A stretch of DNA of 64,000 bases, from positions 30,931,409 through 30,995,408 of the forward strand of contig CM046846.1 of NCBI GenBank assembly GCA_025618425.1. Reading direction: 5' to 3'. The position numbers and the translations under genes are program-made. The notes below the pieces were generated by a model that ran no database searches, was not told where the DNA came from, and worked only from the letters and a program-made list of their open reading frames with translations. Below, piece after piece: positions 11,889 through 23,200 of this stretch. This stretch comes from Heliocidaris tuberculata. Lineage: Eukaryota; Echinodermata; Echinoidea; Camarodonta; Echinometridae. Within the stretch, counting starts at the first letter, position 1. The number at the start of each line of letters is the position of its first letter.

Positions 11889-12879
11889 TGGGTTCCAAAA
11901 GGCCCTCGCGACTCACGTCGCTCGATCGCGCATTCACCGGGCTGGGCGGCTAGTCTTGTTATGCAGCCACTACTAGCTTACTTGCCGAGAAAAATAGCCA
12001 AGTCACGAGGGCCTTGTCAAAAGGCTACCTTATATCCGGAATAAGGGCCAAATGAGTTTTAAATCGTAGACAATCGCAGGACTGCTCTGACGTCACTAAG
12101 ATTCGGAGCTGATTTGCCCTTTTCAGTCTCCGACTAGAAGGCTCGTAATAGTCCGTAATTTCGATTTTACTATATTCATGTATCTATTCAGAAGCTCAAT
12201 AAAACATGAGTTAAACTGTTTATAGCTAAATGCTTTAACAGTTCTTTCAAAATCAGATCGTACACCGATCGTATAGTGTGCGGTAGGCTTACAAATCACC
12301 CCTATATCTAACGAAGGACTTCCAAATGAATATCCGACCTATAACTCACGAACATAAGTCTGTTTTCTTTCTACAACTCACGTCACGAACATAAAGAAGC
12401 ATTTCAAGCACATGAGATTATTTTAAGTTTGTTTTCTTCGATTTATTCAAGATTAGATTTGAGTTCTACGTAATCTGTGCAAAATTATACATAAAAATAC
12501 ATGTGCATTATCAAAATAGTTTTAAAATGCACACATAATACCATTTCATAATTCCTTTCATACAATTTTTGCAATATATATAAAAATACAAATTTTACAT
12601 CATAAAACGATTGAAATATATTCTAAGAAAATATAAAGTTTGAATATACATTTGATTATAAATCGTAAAGCAATATCAGTTGACTTCAATAGGATCTTTG
12701 GAATTGTTCTAAGAAAAAATATTGCAAATTCAATTTAATAATACACAAACATTACAATCTTTAAGATAGTAATTTTTTTAATCAAAACGATAACAATTGA
12801 ACATCGGACATATTTCCGAAAAATCTCACACTGGTACAACTTTTGCCTAAACATGGAAACAATGAAGCATATAATCACA
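11889..12879. other. No gene recognised
   Basis: 11889-12120 is CpG-richer (CACTCACGTCGCTCGATCGCG near 11920); 12150-12880 is plain AT-rich sequence. Confidence 0.4.
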
Positions 12880-13200
12880 GGGTTCCCACAGAAATTTGAG
12901 TACCAAATTCCATGATTTTCCCTGACTTTCCAAGACCCAGTTTTGCCTTTTTCCATGACCAGATAAGGACCATTTTGGTATGGTTGCGGCATCCAAGGGG
13001 CGCACGATTTCCATGGAATGGCAAATGTTATTTCATGTTTGTGATGGAAGGCTGCCATATCCACGCACGGCCCATACCTATGATCAATTTTCCGAGACTA
13101 TCCACGACTTTGGGATTTTTTTTTTTCTCTCTCTCTATTGTCATTTTCCAGAGATTTCCACAAGAATTTATTTTCCATGACTTTCCAGGCTTTTCCATGA
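12880..13200. repeat. Interspersed repeat rich in CCATGACTTTCC
   Basis: Repeated TTTCCATGACTTTCC-type motifs occur at 12912-12960 and again at 13145-13200. The short ORFs here on both strands are products of this repeat. Confidence 0.45.
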
Positions 13201-13294
13201 GAGTGGAATTGAAATCAAACCTGTCATGGCGGGCTACCTCAGCACTCATATGGTTTAGAAGAGTGCAAGTGCCCCTTCTCATCATGACTATCAC

Positions 13295-14537
13295 GATGGC
13301 AAAAAGAACGAGATCAATGCAAATGCGTCTCCTATATGCCTCCGCCTAAATTCAGTTGATGGCTCAACCTGTTCTTGAAATATTGTGATAACCAGAATAA
13401 AAAGCCTCTAATTACATGTTAATTGACCTCTTTGACATTTGACCTTACACCTTATAACCCAAAAGTCTGATCACTATATCTCCTCCTAGTCATGAATACA
13501 AAATAGTTGAGATATGGTGATAACAAAGGTAAAAAACCCCATTAATTTCACATACACCTGTATAATGACCTCTATGACCTGTCACCTTTGACCTACGTGA
13601 ACAAAAATCTAATCGGTTTGTCTCACTATGGTGATGCATACTACATGTAGTTCCAAGTTTGAAGTTAATGGATCAAATGGTTCTTGAGATATCACATTAA
13701 CAAGGCTAAGACCTGCAATTTCAGAATTGACCTCTATGACCTTTGACCTACATATCCCAAAATCTAATCAGATCGTATTTCTATGGTGATACATACTAGT
13801 ACCAAGTTTGAAATTCATACCTCAAATGGTTCTTGAGATATCGCATTAACAAGGCTAACACCTGTAATTTCAGAAATTGACCTGTGACCTTTGACCTACA
13901 TACTCCAAAATCTAATCAGTCTTCCTATGGTGATACATACTAGTACCAAGTTTGAAATTCATACCTTAAATGGTTCTTGAGATATCGCATTAACAAGGCT
14001 AACATCTGTAATTTCAGAAATTGACCTGTGACCTTTGACCTACATACATGTACTCCAAAATCTAATCAGACTGTCTTCCTATGGTGATACATACTAGCAC
14101 CAAGTTTAAAGTTCATACCTCTAATGGTTCTTGAGTTATTGCGAGAATGAGCCCAAAACCTGAAATTTCAGAAATTGGCCTCTGTGACCTTGACCTTTGA
14201 CCTACGTACCCCAAATTCTAATCAGATCGTCTTCCTATGGTGATACATACTAGCACTAAGTTTGAAGTTCATACCTCATATGGTTCTTGAGTTATCTCTA
14301 GAACGAGGCTAACACCTGAAATTTCAGGAACTGGCACGTGACCTTGACCTTTGACCTACATACCCCAAAATCTAATCAGATCGTCTTCCTATTGTGATAC
14401 ATACTAGCACCAAGTTTGAAGTTCATACCTCATGTGGTTCTTGAGTTATCGCGAGAACAAGAAAGCGGGACGGACAGACGGACGGACAACCCGAAACAAA
14501 ATGCCTCCGGCACCACTTTCGGTGGGCGGAGGCATAA
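13295..14537. mobile_element. TIR element with tandem DR1 (TGACCTTTGACCT) array
   Basis: The element ends TATGCCTCCGCC (13335) and GGCGGAGGCATA (to 14535), an inverted pair. Between them a unit of about 145-160 bp is repeated six or more times. Five units carry exact TGACCTTTGACCT at 13737, 13885, 14029, 14191 and 14345, each followed by ACCTAC-type sequence and CAAAATCTAATCAG. The right end has a GGACGGAC tandem at 14468-14486. The same element, with fewer units, occurs at 53190-54039. Confidence 0.75.
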
Positions 14538-15046
14538 AAATAGAGAATCAAGAGACTGAAAGAAAGAAAGAATGAAAGGGAGAGGGGTCTAAAGGAATAT
14601 AAAAAGAAGATGTTAGACTGCTCCCACATCCTGCCCCGCTCAGTCTCTTTGCTCCGCACTTTATCAACCTCCTGGCATGGCCCTTGCCTTCCCCTTTTGA
14701 CAGCCTGTGCCCCACAAAATAATGACTGGACCCAATGATCTAGCAATGGTGAAAGCGCCATTACACATGCACTATAGAAATTGCGTGAACGCTGTCCATG
14801 TTCCTCTTTTCAGAATATGCAAATACGCGTCAAGCCGTGACGTCGTGAAGGAAACATAGCGCACGCAAAGTTTTACATGGATGGTTGAGAAAAAGCTTTA
14901 AAATAACTAATTTCCCGACTTAGATTTCTTAGGACTTTTTATATATTACAGAGGAGACCTTTATTTGTAATGTACACATGTCAGACTTTCTGTGGCAATT
15001 TGTGTGAGGCTGATGGATTATTTTTCATAAAAAGACTCCACTACAG
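14538..15046. other. No gene recognised
   Basis: A short GAAA-rich stretch (14555-14610), then unremarkable sequence. The 14423-14761 minus frame overlaps the repeat and has no family features. Confidence 0.5.
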
Positions 15047-15194
15047 AAGTGGCAGATCCAGGCAAGGGTGCGCCACCCCCCCTTTAATTTTTCTGTTTTG
15101 TGACTTTTACTGTGCGAGTGTGATACCCCCTCCCTTAGCCTCCGCTCCCTCGCTGCTGATGCCCCCCTATTTCAAATTCCTGGATTCGCCATTG
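15047..15194. mobile_element. Small hAT-type MITE with 8-bp TSD
   Basis: The exact 8-bp direct repeat CACTACAG (15039-15046 and 15195-15202) flanks 148 bp whose ends AAGTGGCAGATCCAGG and CCTGGATTCGCCATTG are imperfect inverted repeats typical of hAT MITEs. Confidence 0.75.
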
Positions 15195-15236
15195 CACTAC
15201 AGGGTTCGACCCAGGACTCAATCCAGAGTCATATCT

Positions 15237-15360
15237 TTCATATGGCGACATAAATGGCTAGTCTCAGACATAAATAATCAGATAGGATTGACACAGGTCT
15301 GTAAAAATCTGATCACACATATATACAAAACACATACAAACACACACATACACGCATGCC
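15237..15360 (+). mobile_element. SINE tail fragment
   Basis: GACATAAATAATCAGATAGG ... GGTCTGTAAAAATCTGATC followed by a (CACA)n-like tail is a diverged version of the tail of the 2283 and 30991 SINE copies. Confidence 0.45.
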
Positions 15361-16329
15361 CCTTTATGAATTTCCTCTGAGGGCTTTCTGTAATAGCAGA
15401 CGATGTACATGCACTACAGTAGCATTTACATTTCAGTATATCTATTAACTTAACATTCCATGAAAAATGTACAAAACGGATATATATATACATGTAAAAA
15501 GGAATGAGAAGGTTCAAATTAAAATGAAAGAAAGAATCATGATAAACAACCTGAAGCACATAATTTCTACTTTCATATTTCACTCAGTAATCAATGCTGT
15601 AACAGCATCATGACATTCAATATCATATAAACTGTGTGATTGATTTAAAAGGCATATGATCCAAAATTGTTCAGGGAATCTAATAAACACCGTGGAATTT
15701 ACATTTTCCGCATACAATGATGCCTTATTACTAAGCCACTAGACACCTTGAAGCCGAGTTCATATATGCCGCGGTGAACCGTTTTTTTAAAGTTTTTTTT
15801 TAATGCTCTTCACATTTGCATAATTCATAACACACAAATAAGTTATTACTCAAAGGTTTTTCACAACTACTTATTTTCCATCTCCACTTGCTATTCATTC
15901 ACATGTAAAAATTTAAAAAACATGTTAAACCATGGCATTTTACCGCAGCATATTTGAACGAGCATTTATTCTCTCATTTCCTTTCACAGTGTAATTATTT
16001 CATGAGAATTGCCAATGATGTTTTTAGGTATCATTTTCTTATTGATGAAAAGCAAATGAACAAAACTTTCAGAAAAAATTGGACAAACTCATAAATTGGT
16101 TTCCTCTCATTTCTAATACTGATTCTCTACTTATTAAATTCAAAATTCAATTAAGCCTAAGCACACGACATGTAGCATTTTACTTCTCAAGGGAAAAAAA
16201 CAATCTTTGACATATATTTTTATGAATCTATACACCTCATTGGCAAATATCATAATTCAAAGTTACCGCTAACACTACATGTATTTGAAAATGCAGCAGT
16301 TCTAACCACTATGAATGATTTGTTGCAAA

Positions 16330-16578
16330 CTTTCAAGATAAAGTTGAGTTCTGGTCATAAGACTGAATTGTGAAAGAAACTCAAAACAATTGGGAAAGGT
16401 TGATTATATAGCACATAAGAATTTGTGTATGCTGTAAGGTTTTGGAATCACCAAAATGATAAGAAATTGACTCAATCTTGCCGAGAGTTACATGAACTGC
16501 ACACAGAAATGTATATATGGGACTACACACATATGTTCGGCCCGAACATTTCAGTTGTTTCTTGTCATATTCTCTAAA
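16330..16578 (+). mobile_element. Half copy of the GTTGAGTTCTGG MITE
   Basis: The stretch from AAGATAAAGTTGAGTTCTGG to TTTCAGTTGTTTCTTGTCAT matches the left half of the complete TTAA-flanked element at 30252. It lies downstream of the OCA2 3' end. Confidence 0.65.
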
Positions 16579-16906
16579 CTTACAAATGTACATCGTATTC
16601 CCCAAAATTCATTATGGAATGCTTGTCTGGGAAATCAAATATTCAATGTTGAGTTTCTTTTTCTTTTTTAAATGTAAAATTTTTTTACATGTAAATCCCC
16701 TTTTCAATACTATTTCAAACAAAATAGATATTTGTCTGGCATCATCCAAATCTCTGACCTTTCTGTTATTTATATTGACATTTTCAGGAAAAAAAGAAAA
16801 AAGTTTAAATTGTTCATGGATATTGTCTACAATTATTTGAAAATCCTTGATAGTTTTAAGTAAAATGAGAGTTGGTTATTAATATATTACATCTGATTCA
16901 TTGATC

Positions 16907-16912
16907 TTTATT
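16907..16912 (-). terminator. Candidate OCA2 polyadenylation signal
   Basis: AATAAA on the minus strand about 180 bp after the OCA2 stop codon; the first good signal downstream. It would give a 3' UTR of about 200 nt. Confidence 0.5.
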
Positions 16913-17091
16913 TTTTTTTCTATAACTAAATGAAAGGTGTTCACCCATATGAAAAATGACATGAAGATATAAGCTTCAGTTAGTCTGAATGATGTCAAGG
17001 CATGGATTGATCATCATATATACATATACATAAAAAAGAGGATAGATGCATGGAGATAAGATGTCCAATCGATAAATCTGTTGAAAGAAGA

Positions 17092-17176
17092 TTAGTGCCA
17101 TTCAAAGGCCACATGGCAGATCAGGAGGTAGATCATCGCCACAAAGGTGGTGCAAAGCATCATGGGAAACCCGACC
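17092..17176 (-). CDS. OCA2: OCA2 exon 18 (C-terminus, stop)
   Basis: Acceptor CACCAG|G, then residues 736-762 starting V-G-F-P-M-M and forming the last membrane helix, ending F-E-W-H and TAA at 17092-17094. The G-F-P-M-M start matches the end of vertebrate P protein. Confidence 0.93.
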
Positions 17177-17245
17177 CTGGTGAAGGAAAAAAGAGTTAAA
17201 GACCACAATGAAGCCTCATTCATACATGCATGATGTTGATGTAAA

Positions 17246-17285
<40 letters not shown>

Positions 17286-20200
17286 AAAACACCTGCAATA
17301 AATGTCACAGCAAAATATAATTACATAAGTGTAGTGAGATTCTCATTTCCGTAGTGATTTGACTGCAAAAACAATTGTACTTTGGAAGTGAAAATTCCAT
17401 GAAATAGTTGTCAGAAAGTAGTGGTTTTATTGTTAAGGATTATTAAGGATGAAGTAACAATTAATAGACAGATTATCGCCTTGAAAAGCAGGTGGTCTAT
17501 TGTTCCGTTTTCAGGCTGCATAACAAAAGGCCAGGCCTGTGAATGGGGTTTCACAAAAAGAGCGGAAAAATTGTTCTTTTGCCAAAAGCACTACTTTATT
17601 ACTAGTAAAGCACTACTTATCCATCCTAATCCTACCACCATTGTACAACTTATCCACTCCTCTTTCATTCCATAAGAACAACTGTCTCACATCAAAAGCA
17701 TCAGGGAAAGAAAACACAACAAAACCACTACTTTACGACAACTTTTTCATGGACTTTTCACTTTCAAAGTACAATTTTTTTTTAACAGTCAAACCAAGGA
17801 GCTTCAAGAGCTGGAGTCACATGCAGCTCATTCCCTTTGAACCATGTTCAATGCTGCCAAGGAAAAATATGTCAGGCATGTGCTTAACTGGATCTTCCAT
17901 GCAGATAAGAAGACAAAAAGATTCCTGCCTGGCTGCAAACTTACAGGCCATTTTCAAAGGAAAATATGCTTTTGTAATGATAATTACTTTTCGCTATCAC
18001 TAGTCTGATGATATGAGCAGTTCACAGTGCTTACCTTTACTGGGGGCAAGCGAAAAGAAATTGTACAAAATTCCCTGATATATGAATCAGAACTGTGTGA
18101 CTGGGCATGTGTGGGCACTAATCTGACATATAACATCATAATTAACTGTACTTGAACAATTGCAATTTTTATTTTCGTTTGCAGGGAGTAATCGGAAGAG
18201 TGTCAAATTGGGGATTTTAGGATTGTAAAATTTTACTTTTTTTCCACAAATTGAAACTACTATCACACAGTATAGCCAAATTTCTGGACACAATTAGGCT
18301 TTTGTATTCAATTTTATCATATGTGAAAATTTCACTTTGTTTATTCAAATAAAAAGTGAAATATCCTCGATATTTCATTTGTGACAAAAATCACTACTCA
18401 AGCTTTCCCATGAAGTTGGCGGCATCGAACATCGGACTTCAAAGGCTACAGCGCACCTGTAGATTCTTTTGTGCATCCTTAGAAAGGAGCAGCTGCTTGA
18501 GATAATTTGTTGCAGTTGGAACTCCAGTTTTCGAAGCTCCTTGGTCAAACCACTACACTTAGTGTTGGTAGTGATATATCCCCCCCCCCCCCACCTTTCT
18601 GAAGATGGGCGAATGTCAGAGAATTTTGGAGGAAAACTAGAGCGTAAAAAATGTGATAACTTTTTTTTTTTTTGTGTGGCTTGTTAGAGAATTTTAGAGG
18701 AAAACTAGATCCAGAAAATGTGATAACCTTTTTTTTTTGTTGGGGGGGGGGGGGGAGTTGTCAGCAGAAAAATTTTCAGACATTTCGGACAGGTACAAAA
18801 GTCATATCATGTGGTGACCCCCCTGAATTTCAAAATGGATTTGCACCACTGAGCACAAAGATAAGTGAGTACGTTTCATGCTGTGTGCAGCTACCTTTTT
18901 TCAACCTCATTACCTATTCATTTACATATAAAATCGTCTTTTGTTTTCGGGAGCAGTTTTTACCTGTTAAATTCTACAATTTTCTGATAAAAATTTAAGA
19001 ATATAAAGAGCTAAGCATGAACAAAGTCTATGTTTTTAAAATTTCAGTTTGTATGGAGGAGCAGTGATTCTGATCAACCTTGCCAAATTAAAGGATTTAA
19101 TGCTAAGTTTATTTTTTTACAATTTCTCACGTCAAATGGCATTCCGTATGCAACAAAAATGGACACGGGTAAGCAGGAATTTTCACTCTCTCTGTTCATG
19201 AATTTGGTACATCAATACCGTTTATGACTGTGAATCAAGAGTTATTAATCCAGTGCACAAACTGTGGGCAATTGTCCTAAATAGGTTAAAATAGCTACCT
19301 AAACTAAAAGATCTTCCTTATGACAGTACTCACTTGAAAAATTCAAAGAAGGTAAAGCCATATCCATGCTGATCAGCTATCCCAGCACACACCACATTAG
19401 CCGAGGCGCCGATGAGTGTTCCGTTACCTCCTAGACATGCCCCAAAGGCCAACGCCCACACCAAGGGCTGGAGAGGGAGCCCTAACTCCTCACGTTCCGC
19501 AAGGTCAAGGATAATAGGAATCTGATAAAACAGACGTGACTGATTAAAGCATCACATAAACAGTGCAAATTCAGGCCATCTAAAGTGCAACTGACAAAGA
19601 AGTGCATGCGGTCTCATGTAGTCTCAAAGCTTTTGCTCACATGGTAGAATGAAGATAATTTTCATGGGAGCACATTGATTTGTAAGAGGAAATTCATTGA
19701 TGTTTTATTGTCTGTTTTATTCCAAAATTTTGTTGTAACAAGGAAAAAAGGCTGTTCCTTCCCAAAATATGTCACTATGATAGAAGTGGACTGTATTCTG
19801 TTATGATATTTATATGACAATGGAGCTTTTCTCCTTTCAATATTCAAAACATATTTTTACAACACTACTACCGTCAATTAACCCTTTCAAGACAATTGAC
19901 CACATTTTGTGGTTTGGCTCAATAACTTTCGATTCAGAGCTCTAAAAAATATACCAGATGGATGAGTAGAAAGAGCAAAAATTTCTACACACACTATGTC
20001 AATTTTTGTTGCATGACCATACTGTATAAGTGGTTATTTTCGCGGTGGTTTTATTTTCGCGATTTTCGCGAGTCGGTCCTCGCGAAAATTTCCACTTCAA
20101 TATATGGCTGTTTATAGTAACAAAAACATCACAAAAATCGCGAAATTAAACCCTCGCGAATTTCCCTACCTAGTCCAAAATCGCGAAAATATCTGTACGC

Positions 20201-23200
20201 GAAAAAAACAGCTTATACAGTATTGCGTTTGATGCCAGGAATTTTAAAAACGAGAATAAGCTTTGAAATCCTTAAATTGGCAACACATTGAGAGGTTCAA
20301 AATCATTGTTTTTTCATCAAAATTGGCAATTTTATCAACTTATCAACATATTTCTAACCATGTATATCGTTTTCAAAGACATTACACCTCATTAGAACCA
20401 TGTAGCCCTAAAAGAAAAATATTAATGTTGCCAATTTGAAGAACAAAATGTGATCAATTTAGCCTTTAAATAATTCCTGTCCTGAAAGGGTTAACAATAT
20501 ACTACATTAAAGAGAAGGATGAGTTCTGGGAAAGGTGAAAAATAATTTGTAAGCTTTCTCATTGCTATTAAGTCAGTTTAGAAGGACATCATAGTAGAAA
20601 TTGTCCCCTGAAAAGGATTGCTCTCAAAATGCCCTCATCTTTGAAATATGACAAAGTAGCTGAAGTGTTCGGGCCGAACATTCATGCCATCTCTGTTTGC
20701 AGTCCCATATACCCATATAATGCCATTTCAAAATAACTAATACATACATGTACATCGTTATTTTTCAACGAATTTTAGAAAATATCACCATCTATACATA
20801 CATGTATGATGGTAGATGATAGAAATGTGCAACGACATTTTCGTCAAAAACAAATGTTATTTACGAGGATACCATACACTTTGTATTTATATATTTATGT
20901 AGTGTGCATGTATGTTCTTATTCATTTTTTGTTATGAGTTTATTTTGATGATTTTGTTGGCTATTATTGTTATCTTATTAGGGCCTCATGGAAGACCACC
21001 AATATTGGTGATAATGAGTCACCCTGTCTAAATATCAGAAATAAATAAATACTGTATAAGCCATAAATTTTCGCGAATAGGACTAACCAGACTATTTCGC
21101 GAGTGGTTGAATTCGTGGTCGGAAAATTCTCAAATCTACAAACAGTGGTGATGATGTACTTTTGCAAAGCGAAGTGTTGAATTTCTGACCAGGAGACAAC
21201 AGATTCATCTGACTTCTTATGTTGGCAATATTTTGGCGTGTTGTTAAATTTGCGACCCACTCGCGATTCGCGAAATTCACGAAAATAAAACCCCTGCGAA
21301 ATATATGGCGTATAGAGTAAATCAATTCTTACCATGGCTGTTGTGAACGGGATGTTATCAATGAAAGATGAAGCCAAGGCTGACACCCATAGTATGAGAA
21401 TGAGAGCTACTGCAAGTCTAGCCTCTGGTGAAACACCCTTGGGGTAAACAAAATAAGAGAGTTTCAATTTACACCAGTGTACACTGCAGTTTTAATTCCA
21501 ACTCTATATTACTTTGGGCAGTGGACTAAACATGTGTATATGAACAAAATTACACTTTGGAGCATTGTTGATTTGTCCCTAGGTATATTTTGTAGATTTG
21601 TGAGTTTTATGACTTGTATCCTTCTAGTATTCATTCTTCACATTCATCCTTTGTCTTCATATTCATTGTCAGAACATGTATTTCGGAACAATATTTGGAT
21701 ATTTACAATATAACACGCGATACTCACCTCTATAATACCAGCAACAAAATTTCCAATGTACTCAATCAGACCAAGCTCTGTTAAACCCTGTATAGATAAT
21801 CAAAAACATGAAATATTGATGATGTAATGATGAAGATCATGATGATGGTAATGATGGTGATGATGATGATGATGATGATGATGATAAAATATTACTGCAA
21901 GAATTTTGTTATTCAATATATCAAAATGAGATTACATTTGCACACAAACTACACAGAGTACATAGCTTTCATGTATGCACGTAGGTAATATCACTAACTC
22001 TCAAGGTGTTATATTAGCATAAGAAACATGCAAAGATCTATGATCTACATGTACGTGTATCATAATAAAAACAATAGTCACAAAGGAAAAGCTTATAAAC
22101 AAATACATGTACCATAAGAAAAAATATTTATGATAAGATGCAGAAAGCAAGAAAGCAAGTAACTTGGAACAAAATGAGAAATGAAAGATGCATTTGTATA
22201 TATTAATAAAATTAATAACCATGCAAGAAACTCATTAGTTTTCATATCTAACCATTCATTAAAAATTATGAAATCCCAAAATGCCCCTGAAATCATTTAG
22301 AAGCCAGAGAGACTTACTGATATTTGACTATAAACTATTATAAGTTCCTAGAAAACAGCAGAAAGTGGTTGTTGCATGTTATAAATAGCTGAAAAAAGGA
22401 ATTACTAGTCTAATTAAGCATGATTTATCAAAATGTAGGACAAACATTTGTGAGAGCAGAGAGAATTACAAGGAACTTAAATGTGACATATTTTATGTAA
22501 AGCCCCCTCACTCCCCCAAAAGTAATTGAAATGATATATTTTCTTAAGACCCTCCTCCATTGGTCAGTCATGCACCCATCTCCAAGGGAACAAACAAAGA
22601 GAAGAGAAAAAAAGCCAATTCCAACCCTATCTTGCACTACCTACATATACATCCATCCCAGATTCTTGCCAGAGCATATACAGGTAACTCTGCCTAAGTC
22701 GAATCTCTTGGGACCACAAAAATCTGTTCGACTTAGGCGAAATTCGACTTAGAAGAGGTAAAAAACACATGTTTTGCTCATTCTGTTCTGAAAAATTGCT
22801 TCGACTAAGGCGATTATTCGACTTATGGAAGGTCGACTTATGCAGAGTGAACTGTAATTATAAACACCCTTTGTGCTATTACCAAACCTGGGGGTTTTCA
22901 GGAATTTATCAAAGGTGAATTCTCCCTGTCATGGGTACAGACAAGGGTAATAAGTCAGTCTGTGCATACTGTTAACCCTTTCGAGACAATTGACCACATT
23001 TTGTGGTTTGGCCCAATAACTTTTGATTTAGAGCCTTAAAAAATATACTAGATGCATGAGCAGAAAGAGCAAAAAATTCTGCACATACTGTGTCCATTTT
23101 TGTTGCATGATCATAATGCATTTGATGCCAGGAATTTTAAAAAGGAGAATAAGATTGAACATCCTTAAATTGGCAACACATTGAGAGATTCAAAATCATT

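Noticed and set aside
12912..13349. 145-residue plus-strand ORF
   Set aside because: Lies in the CCATGACTTTCC repeat and the start of the DR1 element, with a competing minus frame of similar length.
13380..14460. Spaced direct repeats that could suggest a CRISPR-like array
   Set aside because: Units of about 150 bp without unique spacers, inside a TIR transposon in animal DNA.
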